From contig NZ_JAEANY010000003.1 in the NCBI RefSeq assembly GCF_016019885.1, positions 358,829 through 422,828 of the forward strand: DNA of 64,000 nt, given 5' to 3'. Positions within the stretch are counted from its first letter, which is position 1. Each line of letters starts with the position of its first letter. This document shows, in pieces, positions 45,544 through 55,505 of this stretch. The notes below the pieces were generated by a model, which had not been told where the DNA came from, made no database searches, and was given only the letters and a program-made list of their open reading frames with translations. The stretch comes from Aurantiacibacter sediminis (GTDB taxonomy: Bacteria > Pseudomonadota > Alphaproteobacteria > Sphingomonadales > Sphingomonadaceae). The position numbers and the translations under genes were made by a program.

Positions 45544-46974
45544 ATGCATTTCGTCAGGAATCCGAACGCTGTGAAACACGAAAAAATCGAAATTGCCGAT
45601 CCGTCCTTGATCGATGCCGTTGCCCGCTCTTGTGGTGAAGTAACCGTCGGCTGTGTTGATGTCGGCGGTATCGTCGAAGAGATCATCGAGACAGCCGGCG
45701 ATATGGAAAACCGGCGCCGTGCGCTGCAATCGGTGATGTCCGAATTGGCGAAGGACCAGCGCCGCGTAACGGATGCAACCGATGAGGCGCGCCTCCTGTC
45801 AGATCGCGCAAAACGCGACCTCAGGCAGAGCACCGCGGTCATCAAGGATTCCATCGGCGAATTTGTCGATTTGACCGATCTTATCGTAACGCTGGCCGAA
45901 CACATTACCAGCTTCGCCGGTGCAATGGATCAGGTTCGCCGGGTGTCGGAGAAGATCGATACGATTGCTGAGACAACCAACATGCTCGCGCTTAATGCCG
46001 CGATCGAGGCGCACCGCGCCGGTGAAGCCGGAGCAACCTTTGCGGTCGTCGCTCAGGAAGTGAAAAAGCTGGCGCAGGATACGCGCGGCGCGACCGATGA
46101 AATCGCACGCACCGTGGACTCCCTTGGCGGAGAAGCCGAAGGATTGGTCGAGAAGATCAGCCGGGGCGTTGAGCAAGGCAAGAGCGCCCAGACCAAATTC
46201 GCGCAGATCGATGACACTGTGAACGGCATTTCCGATTTCGTGACTCAGATCGAGGAACAGAATTCGGGGATCGCTCAGAACACCAGCACGATCAATTCCC
46301 GGGTCGAGGAAGTACGCGAAGCACTGGAGCTGTTTGCTTCCGGAGCTCGCGCAAACAACGCCAACCTGGTCTCAGCGAAGAAACGGATCAACGAGCTTGA
46401 AACGATGTCGATGGAGATGTTCGACCAGCTCGTGCGCAGCGGATTTGCTGCGGCCGACCTCGAATTCGTCGAAATGGCAATTACCGGCCGTGATGAGATG
46501 GTCGGCCTTGTCGAAAGTGCGCTTGCCGATGGTTCGATCACAGAAGCGGACGTGTTCGATCGCAATTATGACCAGATCCCCGGTACCAATCCGGTCCAGT
46601 ATCATAACCGCTTCAATGATTTTGCCGATCGCGTCATCCAGCCGGTCCTGGACAAGCAATTGGCCTTGCGCAGCGAAGTGATCTCCTCGGTCGCATCGAA
46701 CCAGGATGGCTATTTGCCGACGCACCTGTCCACGCGGTCGCTCAAGCGTACCGGCAATGTCGAGCATGACGAGAAATACTGCCGCAATCGTATCAAGCTT
46801 CTGGACGAAACCACCCAGCGGGCAATCGATATGAAAGACATGCCCTTCACCGCTTCGTGCTACCGCTTTGGCGGCTCGGATGATGATCGTGCACGGGCAG
46901 GCAAGAACATCTTCGTGCCCGTGTGGATCAACGGCCGATACTGGGGCAATTTCGAGGTGTTCTATCTCAACTGA
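45544..46974 (+). CDS. Soluble methyl-accepting chemotaxis-like protein with C-terminal sensor
   Basis: 476 residues with no transmembrane segment. The MCP signalling domain comes first (about residues 60-290), with the hairpin tip EKIDTIAETTNMLALNAAIE and the flanking KKLAQDTRGATDEIARTVD. The C-terminal 160 residues (FDRNYDQIPGTNPVQYHNRF ... FGNFEVFYLN-like end) look like a Cache or similar ligand domain, so the usual sensor-first order is reversed. An intrinsic terminator follows. It could signal to the CheA at 53 kb. Confidence 0.85.
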   Translation: MHFVRNPNAVKHEKIEIADPSLIDAVARSCGEVTVGCVDVGGIVEEIIETAGDMENRRRALQSVMSELAKDQRRVTDATDEARLLSDRAKRDLRQSTAVIKDSIGEFVDLTDLIVTLAEHITSFAGAMDQVRRVSEKIDTIAETTNMLALNAAIEAHRAGEAGATFAVVAQEVKKLAQDTRGATDEIARTVDSLGGEAEGLVEKISRGVEQGKSAQTKFAQIDDTVNGISDFVTQIEEQNSGIAQNTSTINSRVEEVREALELFASGARANNANLVSAKKRINELETMSMEMFDQLVRSGFAAADLEFVEMAITGRDEMVGLVESALADGSITEADVFDRNYDQIPGTNPVQYHNRFNDFADRVIQPVLDKQLALRSEVISSVASNQDGYLPTHLSTRSLKRTGNVEHDEKYCRNRIKLLDETTQRAIDMKDMPFTASCYRFGGSDDDRARAGKNIFVPVWINGRYWGNFEVFYLN

Positions 46975-46999
46975 TTTTGGACGTCGATTTCAGAATAAA

Positions 47000-47036
47000 G
47001 AGAGCGCGGAGGAGAAATCCTTCGCGCTTCTTTTTG
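47000..47036 (+). terminator. Intrinsic terminator after the MCP gene
   Basis: AGCGCGGAGGA-GAAA-TCCTTCGCGCT forms an 11-bp stem with a GAAA loop, followed by TCTTTTT. It lies just after the MCP-like gene's stop codon. Confidence 0.92.
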
Positions 47037-47130
47037 TCAGCAGCATTTGATGAGGATTAGCAGAAGCTAGCCTTCGGCTTTCGCAACGAGAGAAGGATGC
47101 AACTCTGCCCTGCTCCGACGCGCGGTAAGC

Positions 47131-48651
47131 TTAACCGTTCACTGCTTGCTTTGGCAGCAGGTCACTCGCATCATTTAGCTTATCGGCGATCTCGGATGCC
47201 GGCAGCGCCTTGTAGTAGAGCCAGCCCTGTATCTGGTCACAACCTGCGCTGCGCACGAGAGCTGCCTGCTCTTCTGTTTCGACGCCTTCAGCTGTCACAT
47301 CCATTTTAAGCGCCTGCGCCATCGTGATGCTGGACAGCATCATGGCGCGTGAGCCCTCATCGCCCTCGGCATCGACGACCAGCGAACGATCCAGTTTGAG
47401 CTTTTCAAAACGGAACTGGCGTAGGAAACCGATGGATGCGTAGCCGGTGCCGAAATCGTCGAGCGAGACGTTCACCCCAAAGCCACGGATCAGTTCGAGG
47501 CTGCGCGCTGCAAGGACTGGATCGTTCACAAGGCAGGTTTCGGTGATTTCCAGTTCCAGACGCTCTGCCGGGAAACCCGTCTCTTCCAGGATTTGCCCTA
47601 GCAGGATCGGAAACTCCACATCGCGCAACTGCACAGCGGAGATATTCACCGACAGCTTGATATCGTCCCATTCAAGCGCATCGCGGCACGCACCGCGAAG
47701 GACCCAAATGCCGATTTCGCTGATCAGTCCGGACTCCTCGGCAACCGGCACGAAAATATGCGGGCCGACCGGGCCCGCCTCACGCGAGTCCCAACGCAGC
47801 AATGTTTCGACTGCGACAATCTCGCCCGACTTTGCATTCACCAGCGGCTGATAGACCAGATTAAAGGCGTCATTGGCCAAGGCTGCGCGCATTTCCATGT
47901 CGAGTTCGCGCATGCTTTCACGGTTGGCATCGAGTGATTGCTTGTACCAGGTGGAGCGCATCTTGCCGTTGCGTTTGGAGGCATACATGGCAACGTCGGA
48001 GCGCCGCATGGCCTCGCCCGAGGTGATGCGATCTGCGCCTTTGCTCGATGCGATGCCGGCGCTGGCGCCGATCATGATGCGACGGCCTTCGATTTCGATA
48101 GGACGGCGGAAGCGATCGATAAAGGATCGGGCGATGCCTTCAACGATAGTCCCGGCAAGCGGGCCGATCATGCAAATTGCAAATTCGTCTCCACCTAGTC
48201 GGAACGCGTTGGCCTCCTCATTGCAGAGATCGCGCAAGATGATGGCGCATTCCTTGATCAGTTGATCGCCGATTGCGTGACCATAGTGGTCGTTCACCGT
48301 TTTAAAGCCATCCAGATCGATGATCGCGACGGCCATTTCGTCCTGTTTCCCAGGATGATTCTTTGCAAAAGCGTGCAGAGCACGGCGATTGGGCAAGGTG
48401 CTAAGACTGTCGGTCATGCCCCAGCGTTCCAGCCGGCGCGCATACATGAGGCCAAGCTGCGCAAGCACAGCGACGGCTATCGCATAGACGGCAACGCCGC
48501 CAATAACGACAGGAGAGGACAACGAAAGCTGGAATGCGCCAGTGGCGGCAAGCAACACAACCACGGCGCTGAATATCAGGCTCAAGATCACAAGTGGCGC
48601 GAAAACAAAGCCTTGCGCGCGCCATTTGGAGAGTGTGAAGTCTTGCTGCAT
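47131..48651 (-). CDS. GGDEF-EAL cyclic-di-GMP enzyme
   Basis: 506 residues. Two transmembrane helices lie in the first 75 residues. A GGDEF domain (about 85-245) has the intact motif RLGGDEF and DLDGFKTVND. An EAL domain (about 255-495) has ETLLRW in place of the EAL triad and the DDFGTGYASIGFL motif conserved. It may be a bifunctional enzyme, or have one active half; the residues after ETL suggest the phosphodiesterase is probably usable. A PilZ protein lies at 10 kb. Confidence 0.92.
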   Translation of the reverse strand: MQQDFTLSKWRAQGFVFAPLVILSLIFSAVVVLLAATGAFQLSLSSPVVIGGVAVYAIAVAVLAQLGLMYARRLERWGMTDSLSTLPNRRALHAFAKNHPGKQDEMAVAIIDLDGFKTVNDHYGHAIGDQLIKECAIILRDLCNEEANAFRLGGDEFAICMIGPLAGTIVEGIARSFIDRFRRPIEIEGRRIMIGASAGIASSKGADRITSGEAMRRSDVAMYASKRNGKMRSTWYKQSLDANRESMRELDMEMRAALANDAFNLVYQPLVNAKSGEIVAVETLLRWDSREAGPVGPHIFVPVAEESGLISEIGIWVLRGACRDALEWDDIKLSVNISAVQLRDVEFPILLGQILEETGFPAERLELEITETCLVNDPVLAARSLELIRGFGVNVSLDDFGTGYASIGFLRQFRFEKLKLDRSLVVDAEGDEGSRAMMLSSITMAQALKMDVTAEGVETEEQAALVRSAGCDQIQGWLYYKALPASEIADKLNDASDLLPKQAVNG

Positions 48652-48775
48652 TAAAGAGTCCCTTTTCAGGGACAGATTAGCGCAGACTACCTAATCGCTG
48701 GTTAAGCTAAAAGCGCGCAATTTCAGACGGTTCACTGGGCGTTCCATGCGCGGCGAAAAGCGCGCGAGAAGCGTC

Positions 48776-49594
48776 TCAGTCGGTGTGCCGGAACAGGTTC
48801 ACCGCCGCTTCGCTCTGTTCGAGCGGGAGATCGCGATCCGTGATTGTTTCCCCGGCGCCCAGCATCAGCCAGCCGTTCGGATTGAGGCTCCTGAGCAGGC
48901 GAGACAAAGCGCGCTTGCGGGTGTCCTGATCGAAATACAGCAGGACATTGCGGCAGAGGATCAAATCGAACTTGGGATCGCCGGGAATCGGCATCAATAG
49001 GTTGTGGACGCTGAATTGTGTCATCCGCTGCAGCTCTGCGCTGGCTTCCCAGCCGAGCGGCGTCTCCCGGAAATGCGTGAGCATCTGCGCGACCGACAAT
49101 CCGCGCTGCACCTCGAATTGCGAATAAACCGCAGCACGCGCTGCTGCGATGGCGCTATGCGACACGTCGAGACCGACGATCTCCACATCCCAGCCTTGCC
49201 AGCGGGCGCTCTGATCCAGAAACGTCATCGCCAGCGAGTGCGCTTCCTGGCCTGTCGAGCATCCCGCACACAGTATCGAAAGCCTGCGCGATGCGGCGTT
49301 GCGCTCTGCTATTTCCGGCACGATATGATCCGCGAGATGGGCAAACATCGCGCGATCGCGGAAAAAGTACGTCTCATTATTGAGAAGCGCCTCAACGACT
49401 TGCTGCGAAAGCATCGCCTGATCGGGCTCATCCAGCATGCAGACAAGCTGATCGATATTGGAAATGCCTTTTTCGCGGAAAATCCCCGAAAGTGCACTGC
49501 CAATGCGCCAGCTTCGGGTTTCGCTCAGTTCCTGCCCGGTTCGGGTGGCCAGCAGATTGGAAATAATCCTCTCTGAGCCTGACATCATGCTCAT
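48776..49594 (-). CDS. cheR: Chemotaxis methyltransferase CheR
   Basis: 272 residues from the ATG at 49594, overlapping the cheB stop (ATGA). The N-terminal helical domain precedes a SAM-binding domain with LSILCAGCSTGQEAHSLAM and FDLILCRNVLLYFD, both typical of CheR. It methylates glutamates on MCPs in the adaptation pathway. It is the last gene of the cheAWYBR run. Confidence 0.95.
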   Translation of the reverse strand: MSMMSGSERIISNLLATRTGQELSETRSWRIGSALSGIFREKGISNIDQLVCMLDEPDQAMLSQQVVEALLNNETYFFRDRAMFAHLADHIVPEIAERNAASRRLSILCAGCSTGQEAHSLAMTFLDQSARWQGWDVEIVGLDVSHSAIAAARAAVYSQFEVQRGLSVAQMLTHFRETPLGWEASAELQRMTQFSVHNLLMPIPGDPKFDLILCRNVLLYFDQDTRKRALSRLLRSLNPNGWLMLGAGETITDRDLPLEQSEAAVNLFRHTD

Positions 49595-50709
49595 ACAGCT
49601 ACCGCAGTCCGCCGCGTAATCCAGTGGGCAAGATCGACAGGCGCTGCGATTTCCGATGCGAGGCCAGCCTCGGCGATGCCGCGCGGCATGCCCCAGACAG
49701 CGCTTGTTTCTTCGCATTCGGCAACCATGGTGCCGCCATGCTCGACAAGCGTCTTCGCGCCATTTTGTCCGTCGCGGCCCATGCCGGAAAGAACGACGCC
49801 GATGACGCGGCCTTCCAGCGCTTCGCCAAGCGTAGCCAGCATCGGATCGACCGAGGGACAGCAGCCGCTGGGCACAGCTTCATGCGTTATTTTGACGACC
49901 ACTTGCGCGCCTTTGCGCATAAAGGAAACATGGCCATCACCCGGCGCGACGAGGATCTCTCCGCGGGTCAGCTCCATGCCATCTTCAGCGATGCGTGTAG
50001 GGCGGTTCGATGCCGTTTCGACCTGGCTTGCGAAAATCGGAATGAAAGCATTGGGCAAATGCTGCGTGACCACGATCGGTGTGTTGATCGACTTCGGCAG
50101 CTTGCCAAGGAATTGCACCAGAGAATGGATGCCTCCGGTAGAACCGCCAATCGCGATGCAATCGACCGAGGTGTTCGGTGCCTTGCGGAGCGTCGGTTCT
50201 TCAACCTGCGGCGCGGTATCCTGCGCCACTTCTTCCGCAGCTGGTGCAGCGGTCGCGCCGGCGAGTGCGCGAATACGCTTGGCGAGGTCAGCGCGATATT
50301 CGGCATTGAACTGGCCGGGCTCCGGCTTTTGAACGACATCGGACGCGCCCATGGAAAGCGCCGTGATGGTTTCCTGCGCGCCTTCTGCAGTGAGCGACGA
50401 CACCACCAGCACTTTCGCACCGCCAGATTTTTCAAGGATGTGCGGCAACCCGGCCAGCCCACCCATTCCGGGCATTTCGAGATCGAGAAGGATGACATCG
50501 ACCACGACGGTGTCGAGCAGGCCGATTGCCTGCTCTGCCGAGCTGGCTGTCCCGGCGAGCGAGAGCTCGTCCGTCCGCTCGATAACTTTGCCAAGCACGG
50601 TGCGCGCCGTCAGGGAATCGTCGACGACCATGACGCGCACGGCTCCGTCGCTCGCATCTCCGGCCCCGGTGTCGAAATTATCGCGTGTGTTTTCGAATGA
50701 CATGGCCAT
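49591..50709 (-). CDS. cheB: Chemotaxis methylesterase/response regulator CheB
   Basis: 372 residues. A receiver domain (about residues 25-140) with VMVVDDS and phospho-acceptor Asp76 (LLDLEMPG) is joined by a linker to the CheB esterase domain. There the catalytic Ser is in IAIGGSTGG, the His in TQHLPNAF and the Asp in SGMGRDG. It removes methyl groups from MCPs when phosphorylated by CheA. The gene follows cheY by four bases and overlaps cheR. Confidence 0.96.
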   Translation of the reverse strand: MAMSFENTRDNFDTGAGDASDGAVRVMVVDDSLTARTVLGKVIERTDELSLAGTASSAEQAIGLLDTVVVDVILLDLEMPGMGGLAGLPHILEKSGGAKVLVVSSLTAEGAQETITALSMGASDVVQKPEPGQFNAEYRADLAKRIRALAGATAAPAAEEVAQDTAPQVEEPTLRKAPNTSVDCIAIGGSTGGIHSLVQFLGKLPKSINTPIVVTQHLPNAFIPIFASQVETASNRPTRIAEDGMELTRGEILVAPGDGHVSFMRKGAQVVVKITHEAVPSGCCPSVDPMLATLGEALEGRVIGVVLSGMGRDGQNGAKTLVEHGGTMVAECEETSAVWGMPRGIAEAGLASEIAAPVDLAHWITRRTAVAV

Positions 50710-50713
50710 CGCC

Positions 50714-51082
50714 TTACTCGAACCCGATGAGCTGCAGTTTCAGCTCAAGCGTTTCGTGATCAAAGGGTTTCATCACATATTCGTTCGCGCCCGCTTCCAT
50801 CGCCTCGCGAATATGATCGACATCGTTTTCGGTCGTGCAGAAAACGACTTTGGGAGCACCGCCGTCGGGTCGCGAACGCAAGGCCCGAAGAAACTCGATC
50901 CCGTTCATGACGGGCATGTTCCAGTCGAGGAGGATGAGATCCGTCATGCCATCATCGAGCAAGTCGAGCCCGGCCTCGCCATTCTCGGCATCGGAAACTT
51001 CGAAGCCCAGCGATTCAAGGATGTGCCGCGATACTTTTCGGATCACTTTTGAATCGTCGACAATAAGGCAGGTCTTGGACAT
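50714..51082 (-). CDS. cheY: CheY-like response regulator
   Basis: 122 residues from the ATG at 51082, made of a single receiver domain: CLIVDDS (acidic pair), phospho-acceptor Asp53 in LLDWNMP, the Thr in VVFCTTEN and the Lys in VMKPF. It would carry the signal from CheA to the flagellar motor or to another output. Lying between cheW and cheB supports the chemotaxis role. Confidence 0.93.
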   Translation of the reverse strand: MSKTCLIVDDSKVIRKVSRHILESLGFEVSDAENGEAGLDLLDDGMTDLILLDWNMPVMNGIEFLRALRSRPDGGAPKVVFCTTENDVDHIREAMEAGANEYVMKPFDHETLELKLQLIGFE

Positions 51083-51132
51083 GTTTACTCCGGATATGTG
51101 CTGCCACCATAGCGGCAATACCTTGCAATTCG

Positions 51133-51573
51133 TTACTGTACGGGCTGCAGATCGACTTCGATAAAGGGCTCGACATTCAGCAGCAGGGCTGGCCCGCCTT
51201 CGGTCTCGACAACGCCATTTGCCATGCGTTCCCACGCGTCACCTACGCCGCCCAGAATGTCTTTGATCTCACCGTCCCACTCGACCACGTCTTCGACATC
51301 GTCGAGCAGAAGGGCGTATTGGTGCATGCCATGCTTCACGACGGCAGCCTGGCGCGGCTCGTCGCCGGAGACCTCGGCATCTTCGACACCAAGGACACGG
51401 CGACAATTGATCACGGTCAGTGTCTGGCTGCGCAACGTGGTAAGGCCCTCGATATGGTCGGGGGAACGCGGGACCGGCATGATCTTGCTGATTTCCACGA
51501 TCGATTCGAGGCGGCGCGCAGCAAATGCGATGCGCCGATCTGCCAGATGCGCTACAAAAATTGGCTCGCTCAT
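51133..51573 (-). CDS. cheW: CheW-like coupling protein
   Basis: 146 residues of CheW fold: IFVAHLADRRIAFAARRLESIVEI at the start, then IEGLTTLRSQTLTVINCRRVLG. It couples CheA to receptors. It overlaps the cheA stop by four bases (ATGA). Confidence 0.9.
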   Translation of the reverse strand: MSEPIFVAHLADRRIAFAARRLESIVEISKIMPVPRSPDHIEGLTTLRSQTLTVINCRRVLGVEDAEVSGDEPRQAAVVKHGMHQYALLLDDVEDVVEWDGEIKDILGGVGDAWERMANGVVETEGGPALLLNVEPFIEVDLQPVQ

Positions 51574-53945
51574 GCGGACACCTGTTTGCGGTTGGCGAGG
51601 GCTTCCAGCAACGCCTCGCGGTCATATCTATGGACTGTGCCGTCAGCGTCGTCGCTTTGCCCTCCATCCGAAGACAGCTTGATTACACGTCCGGCCCTGA
51701 CCTCCGGTTCCGGCGAACCTGCGGTCACGATCGCAACATCGGCTTCATCGTGATTTTCCGCGCCATCGAGCACGCGGTATCCGGCGCTTTCTACGAGCGG
51801 ACGAAGAATGGCGCGGGTCCACTGATCCCCGAGGTCCAAGACGCAGGTGCGGTCCGTCTTCGTGAGATCCGATTTCGCATGGCGCGCAAACAGCCAGTGA
51901 CAATCGAGCACTTCGGTCGCGCGACCTTCAAGCAGGACCAGTCCTTCGACTTCGCCCTGCTCTTCGGAGGGCATCAACTCATCGGTAATCGTCACCGTGT
52001 CGATGACCCGGCTGATCAGATAGCCGATTTCATGCTCGCCATCGCCAAGTATGAGAATCGTTGCCTTCTCGTCGTCGATTTCATCGACATTCGCTCCGGC
52101 GAGAGGCAGGATCTTCCCGTCGAGAACGACTTGGGCAGTGGTGCCACCGAGGCGCACTGCCTCGCTTTCGACTTTTGCAAGGCGTGTGACCGAATCCATC
52201 CGGACAAGGCGGCGATCTCCTTTTGCAGTGCCGAGGAGCACAGCCGGTATGGCAATCTTGGCTTCGGCTTCCTGATTGTCCTGCACAGCATAAACGCGCT
52301 TCCTGCGAACAGTCTCGCTGATCAGGCCCTGTTGCAGGGCGATGCCCGTCACGTGAAGCATCAGCACGAGACTGCCATCATCGAGAAGTGATGCGCCGGT
52401 ATAGAGGTTGGACGACATGATCGCCTCGGCAAGCGGCTTCACCGCGAGGTCTTCATGATCCAAAACCTTATCGACTGCGATGGCGCACAGGTCTCCGCCC
52501 GTCAGCTTTACGACCATAAGGTCGCTCTGCTCGATCGGATGCCCCGGAATTTCGAGCGCATCGGCAAGGCGAATACAGCGCAGGCGCTTGCCCCTGAACT
52601 CTACCAGCGTGGAATCGCCTGTCTTACTGAATGTGAGCTCATCCGAACGTGCGCTGACGATCTCTTCCGCATAGGAGCGTGGCACGCCGAAGCGATGATC
52701 GCCAACGCGAACGGTCAGCGATGGGACGATGCTCAGCGTCGCGGGCAGCGAGATGTGGATGCACGCGCCTTCGCCATTATCGCTTGTAAGGTCGATCGTG
52801 CCGCCGAGCTGGTGAATATTGGTGCGCACCACATCCATGCCGACACCGCGGCCGGAAACCGAAGTGACTTGCTGGGCTGTGGAAATGCCGGGCTCGAAAA
52901 TGAGCGACAGTTTGTCCGCGTGGCTCATGCGGGACACATCGCTTTTCTCGATGATGCCTGCGCCAATTGCGCGCTCTACAAGGCGATCCGCGTCGATTCC
53001 TTTGCCATCATCGTCAATCGTGATGCGCACACGGTTGCCCGTCTGCCGTGTTGCAATCGTGATAAAGCCGTTTTCCGGCTTGCCTGCTTTGACGCGGTCC
53101 TCCGGTGCTTCGATGCCATGGTCGAGCGCGTTACGCAGAATGTGGACGATGGGGTCGCGGATCAGCTCAATAATTTCGCGATCCAGCTCAACCTCGCCAC
53201 CTTCCATTTCCAGCGTGACTTTCTTGCCCAGCTCATTCGCCAAATCACGGACCAGGCGCGGCAGCGTGGTATAAAGGTGCTCAAGCCGGTGCATGCGCAT
53301 TTGCGAGATATCTTCGCGCAGCTCATTGATCGTGTTGCTGAGGCGATCGAACGTAGCGGCGATGGCAGGATCGAGATCCTGATCGCGGACATGCCGCGCC
53401 AGCTCATTGCGAATGAGCACGGCGTCGGAAATCTCTGCCATGACCCGGTCGAGCAGTGTTACGGGCAGGCGAATGGAGCGAGCGGCTGCGGGCATGGGCG
53501 GAGATGCATTGTCCGGCGCTTGTGCCCGCGGCGCGCTTGCAACCGCCTTCGTTTGCTTCGCATCTGCCTTCGAAGGTTTTTCGGCCTGCATCGCAGCGAT
53601 CAGATCGGCATCCGATCCGTCGGGCAGATCTTCGCCGCGGCCCAGCGCGCTGACCATTTCGTCAATGCGGTCCACGACAGCAAGGATGGCATCGATCAAC
53701 GCTTTATCCGGCTGGCGCTCGCCTGAGCGGAGATCGGCCAGCGTGCTTTCCGCAACGTGGCTGAGCTGCGCAAGCCGGGGCAGGTCAAAGAAGCCGCAAT
53801 TGCCCTTCACCGTGTGGACGAAGCGGAAAATGACATCCAACTTCTCGCGGTCGGATGGATCGGCTTCCCACGCAACCAGAGCTTCTTGCACGGCGGCAAG
53901 CATCTCGTGCGTTTCAGCAATAAATTCGGAAAGCAGATCGTCCAT
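51570..53945 (-). CDS. cheA: Chemotaxis histidine kinase CheA
   Basis: 791 residues from the ATG at 53945. An Hpt domain (about 1-105) carries His44 in FVHTVKGNCGFF. A low-complexity linker follows with no sign of the P2 CheY/CheB-docking domain. Next come the dimerisation domain, an ATPase domain with ILRNALDHGIE and SGRGVGMDVV, and then two CheW-like regions (about 400-535 and 560-690). A final 100-residue domain looks like a receiver-type fold. It phosphorylates CheY and CheB. Confidence 0.93.
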   Translation of the reverse strand: MDDLLSEFIAETHEMLAAVQEALVAWEADPSDREKLDVIFRFVHTVKGNCGFFDLPRLAQLSHVAESTLADLRSGERQPDKALIDAILAVVDRIDEMVSALGRGEDLPDGSDADLIAAMQAEKPSKADAKQTKAVASAPRAQAPDNASPPMPAAARSIRLPVTLLDRVMAEISDAVLIRNELARHVRDQDLDPAIAATFDRLSNTINELREDISQMRMHRLEHLYTTLPRLVRDLANELGKKVTLEMEGGEVELDREIIELIRDPIVHILRNALDHGIEAPEDRVKAGKPENGFITIATRQTGNRVRITIDDDGKGIDADRLVERAIGAGIIEKSDVSRMSHADKLSLIFEPGISTAQQVTSVSGRGVGMDVVRTNIHQLGGTIDLTSDNGEGACIHISLPATLSIVPSLTVRVGDHRFGVPRSYAEEIVSARSDELTFSKTGDSTLVEFRGKRLRCIRLADALEIPGHPIEQSDLMVVKLTGGDLCAIAVDKVLDHEDLAVKPLAEAIMSSNLYTGASLLDDGSLVLMLHVTGIALQQGLISETVRRKRVYAVQDNQEAEAKIAIPAVLLGTAKGDRRLVRMDSVTRLAKVESEAVRLGGTTAQVVLDGKILPLAGANVDEIDDEKATILILGDGEHEIGYLISRVIDTVTITDELMPSEEQGEVEGLVLLEGRATEVLDCHWLFARHAKSDLTKTDRTCVLDLGDQWTRAILRPLVESAGYRVLDGAENHDEADVAIVTAGSPEPEVRAGRVIKLSSDGGQSDDADGTVHRYDREALLEALANRKQVSA

Positions 53946-54021
53946 TGCACCCAGCCAGTAAGTTAGGCTGTGGTGCATGCCCTCTCATGGTTGATAATCG
54001 GTTAAGTGGACGCCTGCGGAC

Positions 54022-55242
54022 TTATTCCCGCTCCATGCCGAAAGTCAGACCGGCATGGTCTTGCAGGCGCTCTATCAGCCTATCGCCCAGCAGTGTCGCG
54101 GGCGTCCAAAATCCACCCGGCGTATCAGCAGGCACATCTTTCGCCAGACACGCTGCAGCTTGCGACAGCATTTTAGCAGTCGAGCCATATCCCGGATCGC
54201 GATCGCCGGTGACGCGGCACCGCAGCTTCTCGCCCGAAGGCGTCATGCCGAGGAAGACGAGATTGAAATGCCCTTCGCGTTGTTCTTTCTCGCTCGGCCC
54301 CTCGCCCGGTTTGGGGAGGATGAAGGACTCCATCAGCCAGCGGACAGGGGGAATGGCGAGACCCGCGGTGAGAGCGCCCAGGCCCCATTTGGTAAGGCGA
54401 GCGCGCCGCTTTCCTTTGCCGCCCTTCCCCGTCGCCATCGCCTCTTCATAGCGGAACCGCGTGCCATAGGCATTTCCGCTGAGCGCATTGGAGCGATGGA
54501 CGATGCGGGTATTGATCGCTGCCATGATAAACGGCGCAATCCAGCTGCCGAAACGCTCATCATACTCCATGCCGACGCTGCGCTGGCGCACGGAAAAGTC
54601 ATGATCGGGCGGGCACAGGCTGTAAGGATTTTTGAGCTGGCGCCGCAATTCGGGATTGCTCGACGCTTCCTTCACCAGATTGGTCATGCTGGCGACAGTA
54701 CCCCCTGACGCGCCGCCCTTGGCCTTGGCAACGCGCATCGCGATCCTGTCACACGCCTCGCCATGGGTCTGCTGCGCATGGTTCTGCAGGAAAAGCACGC
54801 CCAGATCGGACGGAATGGAGTCAAAGCCGCAGCAATGCACGATGCGCGCGCCGCTTTCCTTCGCGGTCGCCTCATAGCGATCCTGCATCTTGCGAATCCA
54901 GTGCGGCTCGCCGGTCAAATCGCAGTAGTGCGTCCCGCTTTCAGCGCACGCCTCTACCAGCAAATCGCCGTAGAGCGCATACGGACCCACCGTCGAGATG
55001 ATCGTACTGCCCTGCGCGCACATGGCCTCCAGCGCGGCCTTATCCTTCGCATCCGCGGTAATCATGGCGACGCCCGGAAGGCCGATTTCATCACTGACTT
55101 GCTGCAACTTGTCCGGAGACCGACCCGCAATGGCCCAGCTTATATCGCTGCCCGCGAATTGCTCATGCATATAGCGGGTGACGATCTGGCCAACGAAGCT
55201 GGTTGCTCCATAGACGATGATATCGTAAGTTTTGTCAGCCAT
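54022..55242 (-). CDS. Saccharopine-dehydrogenase-like NAD(P)-binding protein
   Basis: 406 residues. An N-terminal Rossmann domain has IIVYGATSFVGQIVTRYM and IISTVGPYALYGDLLVEAC; the C-terminal part carries a hydrophobic segment near WGLGALTAGLAIPP. The family includes the trans-acting enoyl reductases of mycobacterial lipid synthesis and many proteins of unknown role. The neighbours give no hint of its substrate. It is on the same strand as cheA, but a gap of 76 bases suggests a separate unit. Confidence 0.85.
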   Translation of the reverse strand: MADKTYDIIVYGATSFVGQIVTRYMHEQFAGSDISWAIAGRSPDKLQQVSDEIGLPGVAMITADAKDKAALEAMCAQGSTIISTVGPYALYGDLLVEACAESGTHYCDLTGEPHWIRKMQDRYEATAKESGARIVHCCGFDSIPSDLGVLFLQNHAQQTHGEACDRIAMRVAKAKGGASGGTVASMTNLVKEASSNPELRRQLKNPYSLCPPDHDFSVRQRSVGMEYDERFGSWIAPFIMAAINTRIVHRSNALSGNAYGTRFRYEEAMATGKGGKGKRRARLTKWGLGALTAGLAIPPVRWLMESFILPKPGEGPSEKEQREGHFNLVFLGMTPSGEKLRCRVTGDRDPGYGSTAKMLSQAAACLAKDVPADTPGGFWTPATLLGDRLIERLQDHAGLTFGMERE

Positions 55243-55505
55243 AGGTTCCCTGAAAATTGCGGATTTGAGTGATGCGATTTAAGCCACCACCCCACCCATA
55301 TAGGACCCTCTTGGACGAGCAACGTTCCAGTAAAGCGAAAATCCGAGGCAGGTGCGAACGATCTATATTGCCGCACGGGGACAAGGTGGTGCAGAGGGCT
55401 ATTTCGTGTGGAACCGCTGGTTTGACCGACGCGTAAAAGAAAGCGAAATAGTCGCTGATGCAAGCGCCTGATCGGCGCGCTTTACACATTCACCGAAAGG
55501 TTTCC

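Noticed and set aside
52455..53726. A 423-codon frame antisense to cheA
   Set aside because: Antisense shadow of the well-supported kinase gene.
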